DNA of 64,000 bases from Meira nashicola. Lineage: Eukaryota > Basidiomycota > Exobasidiomycetes > Exobasidiales > Brachybasidiaceae. Below, piece by piece: positions 45,711 through 56,900 of this stretch. Made by a program: the position numbers and the translations under genes. Each line of letters starts with the position of its first letter. The first letter of the stretch is position 1. Location of the stretch: the NCBI GenBank assembly GCA_001600355.1, contig BCJU01000003.1, positions 1,120,519 through 1,184,518 of the forward strand, given 5' to 3'. The notes beneath the pieces were generated by a model that worked only from the letters and a program-made list of their open reading frames with translations, searched no databases and was not told the DNA's origin.

Positions 45711-47525
45711 ATGGAGACGCAAGGCTCGTCTCAAATTCCTGGAGACAAATCGCAAAGCTCACAGCGTTCGATTAAATCGAGAAGACATTTAAGTTTGAAA
45801 AAGCCAGCGACACCTTCTCAAAAAAAGGGAGAATGGCAACGCAAACTCCACTACCCCAAAACAGAAGAGCGTTCAGATTTTCAATCAAAATTCTTCAAAA
45901 GGGAGACCAAAGATGTCCTTCCACGCAATGCAAAAATGAACGAGACGGTGATTGATCTTTGCAGCGATGACGAAGATGTCAAGACAAATAGTGAGTTAGT
46001 GCTCACAAGTAGAGCTGGTGACAGCGAGCAAAAAAAGGCGTCAGGGCAAGTTTCTGGTTCTTCAAAACAAGGTCACCCACAAGCAAGCACAGAGAATGTC
46101 ATGCAGAGTACACGAAAGAGTGACTTCAATTCTAGTACCATTGCTGCTTCTCCAACTGAAAATGAAGAGCCCGCATTCACTCATGATCCTATGTTGCAAA
46201 AAGCAATTGATATCGAGAATTGGCAACTTGGAATGATTCAAGACGATGAGTATGTTGAAACTCTTATTCCCGAGGATACGAATGCAATGCAACAGCTTGA
46301 AAACAACGAATCCGGCATGCAAGAGAATTCCTCTTCGATTCCCACCCATTTTCATGGCACGAGCACAAGTTTTGAGGCTGAAAGCCCAAATACCACACAC
46401 TCTCCTGCCATGTCCAAACCTTCGAGTCATGTGCAGGGTATGTCTGAAGTAAACGTATTTGCAACGTCTTCTCCTGTTAACTCTCATCCTGCAATCGCAA
46501 ACGAACAAGACCACCCCCCTCAAACGCAACAGCAAGCGAATGAGAATACACCACTCCCGAACCAGAACGATGCTTTAGCAAATGCTCTATGGCTTTTGCA
46601 ACTAAGCCAGTTTCTCAATAAAGGCAACAGTACTGCAAGTTCTCATCTTTACATCCCAGAAATGACGGTTGAGCCAATGTCAGAAAAACAATTGGGAAAG
46701 AGGAAAGCAACTGATGGGTCTAGAGCCCAAAGATTGCCAATTTTATCCAATTCCCTCAAACATGCAAATCAGCCAACTGTCACAAATGAGGACTCAGATG
46801 AGGATCCATTTGCAGGCGTTCCGCACGATCCGACCAAATTTCCGACGACATGTCATCGTTGTGAAATAATTGATTGCGAACTCAAAATGCGATGTCGAAT
46901 GAACATGGGCAGCAAAATATGTGGTTTGTATTTTTGCAAAGAGTGTTGTTTGGAAATGGGCGGAGAAGGTTTTCATCCGTGGATTGAAATTTATTGTTGC
47001 CCACGATGTGACCAGATTTGCGATTGTGCAAAATGCAGGAGATCGAGGAAAAAACCCTCAAAGTCTTCTTCGAGGAAACCTTCGTCATCGAAATTCAGTT
47101 CAAGAAAATCCGGACAAGGATTTAAAAGTGTCACGCAGGCCTATCGTGACTCAGTGTCTAAAGCTACAGCTCGCAAAAGACTTCCGAATTTATTGATGAA
47201 CATCTCAAGCTCTCCGCCAAAATCAAATGAAGATGTTGAATCGACTCGTGACTCAGAACAATCTTCGGCAGGAAGCCCGTGGCGTTGGCAACCACGAAAT
47301 GAACTTGCTGACAATTTCGCGCGATACCAGAATGCGTCAACATGGGGCAGAACAACCAATCAAAGACACCTTTCAGACAGTTCAAGCGAGGGAATCCGAC
47401 GATACAATGAATCTTCTCAGAGTGAAGATGGTCGAGCAACTCCTGCATCATCGTCGGTGGCATCACTTCATGTTGATATACCATCAAATGGTTTTGCTGA
47501 ACAACAAATGGAAGAATCAGTCTGA
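45711..47525 (+). CDS. CDCA7-like zf-4CXXC_R1 zinc-finger protein
   Basis: 604 residues from the ATG at 45711; a TTG ten codons upstream is the frame's start and is not used. Residues ~377-450 hold a dense cysteine domain: 'TTCHRCE', 'RCRMNMGSKICGLYFCKECC' and 'CCPRCDQICDCAKCRRSRKK'. Spacing of the CxxC pairs fits zf-4CXXC_R1, found in CDCA7 proteins that partner the HELLS remodeller and are linked with DNA methylation upkeep. Fungal proteins with this domain differ from animal CDCA7. The remaining chain is Ser/Gln-rich and probably disordered, with a basic Ser/Lys stretch after the zinc region. A short acidic motif 'VIDLCSDDED' (~80) resembles a SUMO-interacting motif. Nuclear location is inferred. 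Confidence 0.85.
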   Translation: METQGSSQIPGDKSQSSQRSIKSRRHLSLKKPATPSQKKGEWQRKLHYPKTEERSDFQSKFFKRETKDVLPRNAKMNETVIDLCSDDEDVKTNSELVLTSRAGDSEQKKASGQVSGSSKQGHPQASTENVMQSTRKSDFNSSTIAASPTENEEPAFTHDPMLQKAIDIENWQLGMIQDDEYVETLIPEDTNAMQQLENNESGMQENSSSIPTHFHGTSTSFEAESPNTTHSPAMSKPSSHVQGMSEVNVFATSSPVNSHPAIANEQDHPPQTQQQANENTPLPNQNDALANALWLLQLSQFLNKGNSTASSHLYIPEMTVEPMSEKQLGKRKATDGSRAQRLPILSNSLKHANQPTVTNEDSDEDPFAGVPHDPTKFPTTCHRCEIIDCELKMRCRMNMGSKICGLYFCKECCLEMGGEGFHPWIEIYCCPRCDQICDCAKCRRSRKKPSKSSSRKPSSSKFSSRKSGQGFKSVTQAYRDSVSKATARKRLPNLLMNISSSPPKSNEDVESTRDSEQSSAGSPWRWQPRNELADNFARYQNASTWGRTTNQRHLSDSSSEGIRRYNESSQSEDGRATPASSSVASLHVDIPSNGFAEQQMEESV

Positions 47526-47879
47526 AGAGCACTACCTTACAAACATTTGACGATCTCATGTCTTTCAAACAACTAAGAAATTACGAACGAATTCATTGTA
47601 CTCTCGCATTCTTTCATGTAGCAAAATTCTTTTCCAATACAAGTTTTGTGTGAATATCAATCTTGAGACTGTGATGAGACTAAGCGCTTTCTTATTGACA
47701 CGAGATCAACACAACAGATAGACTGATTCAAATGTGTACAAGTCGTGCACTGCCCACACACACGCTGCTAACACACGCGTATCTTTTCTCCCTCCGCTTC
47801 TGTTGTTCCAATTTCACCATCACTTCATGACCAGTACAGTCAATGGCTACGTAAATCATAGCAATAGCCAAATCGAACG
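47526..47879. other. Intergenic region upstream of RGP1
   Basis: 354 bp between two genes on the same strand; presumed terminator and promoter. CT-rich leader at ~47780-47830. Nothing else seen. Confidence 0.5.
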
Positions 47880-50858
47880 ATGGCCACTACCAAAAAGGTA
47901 TCTTCGGGCTCTTATCTACAAATAGCTGTAGAGCCAGCCCAATCTTCTTTCTTTGCAGGCGAAGATTTTGCATGTACGATCACATTCACCAATACTCGAA
48001 TTCCAGTACCGCAAACTCAACCTTTACCATCTAGATCGACTTTTGAATCTGTAGGATTGGGAGTAGAAGAAAGCAAACAGAGAAGCGTTTCATTTAATCC
48101 GGCAAATTTTGCCGAGTCATCTTTATCCCGCTTGTCAACATCTGGACTGAAGAATGTAAATGGAAATGGTACAGCTCTTTCACCTTTGTCTGCCTTACCA
48201 TCTTCTCGTCGCTTTCATCGAAAGTCACAAAGTGTTGATATAAGAACATTCGCTCGTCGTAATCAACTTGAACGTGGAAATGCAGAAGAAGGAGAAGCAA
48301 GTGATGAAAGATATTATCGCAGTTTGATCCTAAATGATGGCCAAGAAGATGAGCTATCGCAAATACATGCACATGAATTCTTGCAGGCTTTGCCCAGAAG
48401 GCAAGGTTTGATAGGTAAGAATTTTATTGGACAATCTGCATCAAGCAGTTTGCAATCAACGCCAAAGTTTTCCGACATCAGCACGCCACCAATGAAACGT
48501 CATAATAAGGCTTTTTCTGTTGCTATACCCGGATCGCGAGAATATGCTGAACATTTAGGAAAAGGTGTTCCATCGATTCAAACGCAATTTGCTTCGCCTC
48601 GAATACCATCGCATCATGTAAATATTGAAGCGTCAACTCCTTCGCCTGCTCGATCCCGTGCGGTAAGCTCTGCTTCAAGAAGAGTGAGCGATGTGATCAA
48701 ACCGACACATCCTCACAGTCGCAAGAAGAGTGTTGCTCAAGTACAAGCAGAAGATTTAAGCGCTACATTTGAATTAGATGGTGCCAGTCCAGGCTCCAGC
48801 ACACCAAATGGACAGTCATCAACTCTTACAACGCCCAGACAATCAATTGATCTAAGGAACAACCGACCAGGAGGAGAAGGGTTTTATGGACTTGGAGAAA
48901 ATTCAACTATGGAAAGTGTTTTGAGGGAGGACTTTACTCAGTATTCTAAAATGGGATCAAACGGCACATCAATAACATCACCTCAGGACTCTGCGATTTG
49001 TCAATCGATAAACGAAAACAAGCCCCAAAAATCTGATCGGAATGAAAGAGCGGATATCGAGACTGTACTTTGGACTTTTGCTCAATTCGGTGGACACTTT
49101 CAAGTAGATGAAAGTTTGGTCAAGCCGGGAGAATTTGAACAGGTAAAACAAAGGCTTGCCGGTCTGGGAAGCGCAGGTGGACTATCAACATCATCATTCG
49201 GATCGATCGGACAGCTAGGTCCGGCAGCTATTGGTGGAGGGGAGTTAGGAACATCTGTTGATGGCACAGAGGGTGAGGAGCGAAAAGCATCGGAAGGATG
49301 GGGTTCTTATCTTCGAAACGTTCTTTCTACTGGTGGCGGAAGCAAGAATGCTACAATGACATCTCATCATCGCAGAAGTGGTTCTACGCTTTTGGACACC
49401 CGACAAAAAACAATGGCAAGTCGATCGATCCCGGTTTTGTCCAATCCACCTAGCATGGTTGCTGTCGATTTGGAATTGGCACCAGGACAATCACGTAGCT
49501 TCAATTTTCGTGTTCCCTTGCCGCCTGATCTGCCACCTTCGTATGTAGGGAAAGCGATCTCTTTCAGTTATACGCTCACGCTTGGTACCAATCGGCTTGG
49601 AAGAAACAAAAGGGGAACGATGGAGCAAAAGAGCAGATTAGTTCGTATTCCTATGCGGGTATACAATCATATCAACATTAGTGGAATGACGGCATTTTAT
49701 GATTTAACAAATCCGATCATCAACAAGAGAGATGAAGCGATCGTGAAATCAGATGATGTAGATATCGATGACCCGAACGTTTTCGAAAATCTTTCCATAA
49801 TCGAAAATCAAAAAGGGAACAAGGGAGAAATTCGTAGAAAGAGACGCTCTTCACGAGCTGACGCAATAGCAGACAAAGCTTTACTATCTTATGCAGATGA
49901 GCTTCTTAGCACTTGCAAAGATGAAAATGAATTATCAGATGATGATGTTCCAACCGATGTAGAAGTGGCAACTTTGATGGCACAGAAACAAAGGATGCAC
50001 GATCTAGTACGCACTTCACCCACTTCAAGGCGTGCTCGACTTGCCATGTCTCCATCAGACGCATTTCCTATTCACAGCCATGCGTCCAAACAACGACATC
50101 GTGGTCATAGCGATGCTTCTCAAGCAGGCTTGGGCATTTTGGCCGAAGATGATGACCTTCCAAAAAATAGTTTACAAGCTGTTGAATTGCTCAGCAGGAA
50201 TTCCCAAAAAGTTTCTTATGATATTTCAAAAGATGGTCAAGTTGCTGCAATTCTAACTTTGGTTAAATCAAAATATCGATTAGGCGATACGATTACCGGT
50301 GTTGTGACTATTAATGCTGCCGATAGTATTGCAAGAGTTGTACGCATTGCTGCCTTCTTAGAAAGTCATGAAGATATTGAATCTACCTTGGCCACTTTAC
50401 CATCAGCTCGATCGCAAAAAATAACAAAGACTGTACATGCAAGCTTTCACGATTCTACCTTGGATGCCGGTCAAGCATGCTTCTCCTTGCCCATTCCTTC
50501 AGGCGCTACACCTAATTTTGATACCAGTGCGGTTCGATTGATATGGACTGTAAGGTTAGCATTCTTAACTTCTTCTAACGTACGGATCACAAATTCCGAT
50601 TCTGATGGAAACTTCGTCCATGAAAGATCAAAGCCATCTCCACATCTTATACCCGGACCAGACGATGGCTATGCAGCTTATCATCGTGCATTAAGAGCAG
50701 CACCTTCGTTAGCAGGACCTTTTGTTGGTGCTACCACTTCTGATTCAAACGATCAATTAGCTGAAGCAAAATTAGAAGTGGTAGAATGTGCTGTACCTTT
50801 AACAGTCCTTCCGCATTCTACACGCTTCACTGTTGGTGAAGTAGGTTTTATGGCATGA
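47880..50858 (+). CDS. RGP1: Rgp1, subunit of the Ric1-Rgp1 exchange factor
   Basis: 992 residues. The arrestin-like Rgp1 domain starts at once ('LQIAVEPAQSSFFAGEDFAC') and its C-terminal half is at ~785-985 ('ILTLVKSKYRLGDTITGVVT', 'ACFSLPIPSGATPNFDTSAV'). Between them lies a long Ser-rich, probably disordered insert, with a further conserved part near ~530-620 ('VAVDLELAPGQSRSFNFRVP'). Rgp1 with Ric1 activates Ypt6/Rab6 on the Golgi for endosome-to-Golgi transport. It is longer than yeast Rgp1 (~660), mainly through the insert. It converges on UBR1 with 66 bp between stops. Confidence 0.9.
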   Translation: MATTKKVSSGSYLQIAVEPAQSSFFAGEDFACTITFTNTRIPVPQTQPLPSRSTFESVGLGVEESKQRSVSFNPANFAESSLSRLSTSGLKNVNGNGTALSPLSALPSSRRFHRKSQSVDIRTFARRNQLERGNAEEGEASDERYYRSLILNDGQEDELSQIHAHEFLQALPRRQGLIGKNFIGQSASSSLQSTPKFSDISTPPMKRHNKAFSVAIPGSREYAEHLGKGVPSIQTQFASPRIPSHHVNIEASTPSPARSRAVSSASRRVSDVIKPTHPHSRKKSVAQVQAEDLSATFELDGASPGSSTPNGQSSTLTTPRQSIDLRNNRPGGEGFYGLGENSTMESVLREDFTQYSKMGSNGTSITSPQDSAICQSINENKPQKSDRNERADIETVLWTFAQFGGHFQVDESLVKPGEFEQVKQRLAGLGSAGGLSTSSFGSIGQLGPAAIGGGELGTSVDGTEGEERKASEGWGSYLRNVLSTGGGSKNATMTSHHRRSGSTLLDTRQKTMASRSIPVLSNPPSMVAVDLELAPGQSRSFNFRVPLPPDLPPSYVGKAISFSYTLTLGTNRLGRNKRGTMEQKSRLVRIPMRVYNHINISGMTAFYDLTNPIINKRDEAIVKSDDVDIDDPNVFENLSIIENQKGNKGEIRRKRRSSRADAIADKALLSYADELLSTCKDENELSDDDVPTDVEVATLMAQKQRMHDLVRTSPTSRRARLAMSPSDAFPIHSHASKQRHRGHSDASQAGLGILAEDDDLPKNSLQAVELLSRNSQKVSYDISKDGQVAAILTLVKSKYRLGDTITGVVTINAADSIARVVRIAAFLESHEDIESTLATLPSARSQKITKTVHASFHDSTLDAGQACFSLPIPSGATPNFDTSAVRLIWTVRLAFLTSSNVRITNSDSDGNFVHERSKPSPHLIPGPDDGYAAYHRALRAAPSLAGPFVGATTSDSNDQLAEAKLEVVECAVPLTVLPHSTRFTVGEVGFMA

Positions 50859-50924
50859 TCAAATAGGAAATTGAATGTATTCATTTGTACTCTAATGAAA
50901 TTTACAAACATAGATTGTATGATT

Positions 50925-53900
50925 TTACATGGTAACCCAACCGCCTTGATCCATAACAGCTTCAATCTTTCTTGCAATCATGTTTGCCAAACCATGTTGT
51001 AACCATTGTCTGCGTAATTCATCAAATCGAATCGTATGAAGGAATTGAATTTTACCTTTTTTCAATCCTATATCGATCTCCCCATGTGCGTCCAAATAAG
51101 GTGAATAAGTGAAACATCCTTTTCCTTGGAATAATAAAACGATAATGTTTGATTTAATCTTGAAGAATAATCCGGTCGAATGACCACATTCTTCTAAATG
51201 TCTATTACATTCACCATGTCCGTCTGAAGCACCTTGACAGCAAAAGCTTTGGAAGCATAATATTTCACCACATTCAAGGCAAATTGCTGGCTCTGGAGGT
51301 GCATTACCACATCTTTTGCATTTCATCACTTGACATTGCATAAGTAAAGTGGTCAAATTGACGGGCAATTTGATCAATTCATAAATATGCGGATGTTCAA
51401 GTTGTAATGTTGGATGATGTGGATGATGATGGTGTCCTGATTTAGATGAAACGGATAAAGGTGAAGGTTGAATAGGTAACGGTCTAAAGATTGATGCTAA
51501 TTGAGGATAAGCATGTTTGATCCAACCTTCCACTAGACCTGCTAAAGCTGTTTGTCGTGTTGCAGTTGCCGAAAGTGCTTCACGTGGGAAAGGAATATTG
51601 AGCAATTTCATCAATCGAATAAATTCCGATTCATTACTCAAACCTTCTTGATCTTTTCCTTGTAATGGTAAAACTCCCATAGCACGTTGTAAAAGCATTG
51701 CACGACGTAAGAAAGGCAAACAATACGTACAAATCATTTTTGCCAAACTTGCATCATCCAAATTATCCACTCCAAGTGTTATATTTCCACGTGCATAACC
51801 AACCAATCCAATAATATTTGCAACTGTGCCACGAACATCATCAAAGACTTGTAAGATTGCTTCATTGTCTGATTTGGCAAACGGTGCACTTCCTTCTTCG
51901 TTAGGTGTAGAAGAATTTGGATTTGTACGTAAGCCTGGCATACCACGAGCAGATCCTCCAGGACCAGATTGAGGCCATATACTTGGTTGTGCAACTCCAA
52001 AAACGACTTGAATCAATTGAATGTAGAACATCAATATTGTCACTTGAGGTAAATTACCAGGAATAACAGCAGCTGCTTCTACTAACAAAGTCATTGGATC
52101 ACGTAATACAAGCGGTGAACGAACAGTATCATGACCACCCCAATGCGGTAATAATCGCATCAAAAGACCATGTCTGAAAATGGCTTGATAATTTGGCTCT
52201 TCCAATTTGGCAAGGTCACGTAAACATGTAATAAAGGCTACGATCAAATCCATAGTTTGTTCAGTCATTCCGTCGGACACGTTTGGAATAGAGCTTTGTT
52301 CTGTGTTGGGTTCTTTCACTGTTGGCGTTGTTCCCCTTTGTGCGATCTCCAAAACATCAATCGTATAAGCAATCACTTCTTCGGGAATATACATCTTCCT
52401 GCTTGGCGGTGCTAAAATTGTACGACTTTGATGAGCAACACGCATTGCACGACTTTTCGTTGATAGAGGTCTCAACACTCTACATAAACGTTCAAGGAAT
52501 TGTCGATTAGGATGTTCAGAAGACGAATTGTTCATTGTACCCATTCGTGAAATCCATGAATCAAGAACGATTTGAGCATCTTCTGCGAACCATGGTACAA
52601 AACAGCCCGTTCCATTCTCTGTTTCTTGCAAATCAGATCGTAATGAATTTGTAGAAGATTTCAAGATATCAATATTAATCTTTCTTATCCAATCTGAAAT
52701 TGTCGTTTGGTCCACGATTGGCACAATCACCTTGCTTGCTGCTTTTGGCACAGGCAAGATCACATTACCCAAACTCTTGCAAAGAGGACATACGAATTCA
52801 GATCTTGCCAAATCTTCCGGATGGTTACGTGCAATTTGTTGTGCATGCCTTTGCTCGATACTCCGACAGTATACCTCGAAGCATTCCAAATGCATCAAAT
52901 GACCACATGTAGACGTATAAAATCCAAATCGACGCTCTTCTGAAGGAAAACCGTCCCATTGACGACGTGAAGGGTTGGGAGTTGCCTTTTCTGCATTCTG
53001 AGGTAATGAATCTCCTCGAACTCTTTTACCTTCTACGCCATTTCTGTCTAGTGTCAAGGGTGTTTGCAAACTTTGTTGTAAACTATGAGAATCATGACGA
53101 GGAGTGTTGCGCATTATTCTGCTGCTTTGGATATGTGCTAAGCTGCCAAAAGATTGATTGCCATTCAAATCCTCCTGACAAAAGATGCAGCTTCCAAAAG
53201 AAATCTGTCTAGTTTCAACATCTTCACCTTCATCCATTAAATCTTTTTCCTCTTCGTCTAATTGATCGTCAACCTCTTCATCTTCCAAGCTTTCCAAAAG
53301 ACTTTTCTGCTGTGCAGAAAATGATTTCATAATAGCTGCTTGTCTTGCTTTGGCTGCTGCTTTTCGTTTTTCCTCCGCACTTGTCTGCCCTGCTACACCA
53401 TCTTTACGTTCTTGACCGTGCCAGAGAGCATCAACGATCCTTCCACAACGATCGGGATCAAGTCTTGCGGCCATATTCAAGATCCATTCTAGCTTCGCTT
53501 TGAAATTGGTAAACTTTTCCACTTTTCGAAGAGCCAAAAGCAGTTCCATCATACTTTCGTATCCTGATTCTTCCGGTTCCGTTCGTCGTTCACAAAGTGC
53601 ATTTGCGAACAAAGTTTCCTGTTCGACCAGACCCATCAAGAGTAACTGCAAACAGCCGTCGACCAATCCATCGGGCATTTCTTCTTCTCCAATATTCACA
53701 TTTACCAAGCAAGAAAAGATGATTTGCATCAAGACCGGACTCAACAGTCCATTTCTTAAAGTGTCCACAAATATTGCTTGACCCGACGCCAATCGTTTGT
53801 GAGGAAGAATGACATTCTTCTTTGCTTCTTCTGCCGATGTTTTTCGCTTCTGTCGCTCTTTGAGAACTTGTTCTGCTTTTTCTCTTTGATTGCGGGTGTA

Positions 53901-56900
53901 ATGATAGAAGAACGGCTGTACTTCATCATAACATTCGTCTTTCAATTCAAAGATTCCAAGATCGTTTGTTCCATCAGGAGCACGATAGTTGCTCACAGAT
54001 GCCAATACACGATCAAAGTTAGCATGATCTTTTAGCTTATCACTGATATGACGTGTAAGTTCAGAATATGTTCCTTGGTTGAGAGCCAAAAAATGCACAA
54101 TCTCTCTTCGAACAAGATCGTCCATGCTGCGATGCATCGCCGTTGAAATTTCAGAAAATAGTGTAATCAAAAGTAATATCAACTCTTCTGCCAAGAATAG
54201 TAATTGACCCATCTCGAATCCAGTTTGATTGCCATGACCTTGCAACCATGTGATCAAGGAGAATCGTTGTGCAAATGTGACGAGCATTCGATCCGGATTG
54301 ACAAATACAAGACTGCATTGAAGCATGTACAAATCTTGATCATACATAACATCCCGCATACTATTATCGCGATAATGATGAGCTTGCGATCGAATTCCAA
54401 AACCATTTCTAACCCAAAGACCGGCACGAATTTGTGCAAGCTTGACCACAACCCGCAATGGGAATTCAAACAATACGATCAATCCGTTCTCGCCTGTCTC
54501 TTCCGGTATCAAATCTGCAAGCCTTTCTTTTCCCATCATACGAACGAATTCATAATCAAATTTGTTGACTGACTTCAGCATTTCAGCTAACATCCAATGC
54601 ATAGGATGGTGGAACGAAACGCCCATTGATTCTACGGCAAAATCGATAATATGATAAGAATGACCAGCAAAGGTGATTCGACTGAATGCAATCGTAGAAT
54701 GAGAATCAGGATCGTTTTGATGTAAATGCGAACAGCTGAGAAGCGTCTTATTCATGGCTAAAAGCAATCCTCTCAGTAAATCTTGTCCGGATCCTTTACC
54801 ATAACTTTCTCCAAACAACTTAATTGTTCTTGCCAAATGGGTTGCAACATTGAAGATGGGAACCCATACTTCCGATTCAAATTCAACATGCTCCGTTACT
54901 GCACGTCGATCTGGTGTGATGGCATTAAAGAGAGACAAAAAGTCGGCAAAATATCCCAAATGTCGAGTGTTGGACACAATTTGCTTTTGCACACCTTCAG
55001 CACCTAAGAGATAACGTAAATCGTACAAGATATAGTGACACCTTTGTTGACGGAGGAGCATGGAAGATGGACTTGCTTGCATTCGGGGCGGCGCATTGGG
55101 TGGAAGTGTAAGTGTTCCGGTTGTCAATTGCCCGGTAAAGATTGCTTGAAGAATTTGAAGCATTTTGTACAACAAATCAAGATTGATGACCAATTCAGAT
55201 GCAATTGAAGGAACGCTGAACAATTGCACAGCGATAAATCGAATAGAATGCTCTGGTTCTCGATCCTGCACAATGAAAATCTCAACCAATTTGGAGAACA
55301 TACATGCAAATCTGTACGCCAAAGCACGTTTCACCTCTCTTGGTCCAATAAGAGCCATATAAAGAGATCTTGCATTTGCCCGAGCACCTTTCCACATTTT
55401 ATAGTCCATCAAAAGCATTCCATCTAGCTGCAACAGTTCACGACTGTCGAAAAAGTCTATCGACATATGACCTTGTTTTATCGGTGATCGGTATTCCCAA
55501 TCATTCAAAAACGCTCTTCCTAATAATGCTCGCATGGCAACGGCGCTTGGGACAAGGTTGTCTAGAGGATGTGTGGAAGGTGACAATTTTGATGAAGCGG
55601 GCAGGGTTCCAAAAGATGCATTTGACAAGTCGAGAAGAAGTTCCAAAACATGGCCAGCGATCTCCTCTGCGTATACGTCATAGGCTGGTCTGATTGTAAC
55701 TGCGAGATCGATTTGACCTAGCTTATGGGCCAATAAGTACATCCTTCTCAAATCGCTCGATGTTTCGATTATTTCACGTCCATGTCGATCAACACGCTCC
55801 GCAATCCCTTTTGCTTCTGTTTCTGTTTTGTTGGTCACCTCGCAGATGATATCAATTACATCACGGAAACTGTGCTTTTCGTCATTCCACAAAACTACTG
55901 TGTATAACTTATTGTGATTGGAGTCGAACGAATATGCCCCAGGTCCTGGCATATAGTCCAAATCCTCATCTTCAGGCTCTGGAGGTTCAAGACTATCTTG
56001 TCTCTTGATAACCTCTATAGCATCAGGGCCTTCCGGGAGCTTCATTTCGTCCGGCGCATGTTCCATAGTATCAAGAATGAATGCAATCATAGAAGACACT
56101 AGTTGCAAAAATCCTGTTTTTGCTTCTTGCGGTACATTTGTCAAAAGACTTTCAATTTGATCGATATAGTCAGATGTAGTACCTGATCTTCTTTCTGGGG
56201 CTTTACCTTTGAAGTTATACGTTTCGGAATCTCTTGTGTTCTGCATAGAAAAGTCTTCATCCATCATTGTATCACGACTTGCATCATCATTTTCTTGACT
56301 TGGTCCCGCTGCTTCGTGATGTTTAGAAGAGTGAGCATCGCCTGCATCATGATAAAGACAACAAATCCTTTTCGTCCAAGCTTCTTCATCGCCACAATCA
56401 CAGCACCCTCCGCTAGAATTGCTCACGCTAAAGACGATATCGTGACCTTCGTGATTGGAAGCGTTGAAGCAAGGTGCACATAAGACACAAGTATCATCTA
56501 AAGCGCAATCTCTACATCGATAAATGGCTTCACCTTTCTTGAAAACATGACCACAAGGCATCCCTTTACGATCTTCTCCATACTCTCCTCCTATCACTTC
56601 TTCTGATGACAAACCTGGTGGTGGAGTAGCCGATCGAGGAGGAACAAATTTTCCTTTTGCACCTCCGGGAGCGATCAATGGCGATGCATTGAGTGGTGAA
56701 GATGAAGGGTTTGCGTTCGAATTCAAAGAAGAATTGGAGAATGAAGCAGATGTAACTCCGCCCAAACGTTCTCTCCTCTGTTCATTAATCTCTAAAGAAG
56801 CACGCTTTTGTGCAACACACAAATTCCAGTTACACCTTTCCAAGAATACCATAGCATGCATCATTGTCGGTGCTACCTCCCTTGGCAGAAGGTGAGCAGG

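Noticed and set aside
46062..46535. 157-codon open frame antisense to the zf-4CXXC gene
   Set aside because: Shadow of the real gene on the other strand; no protein-like features.
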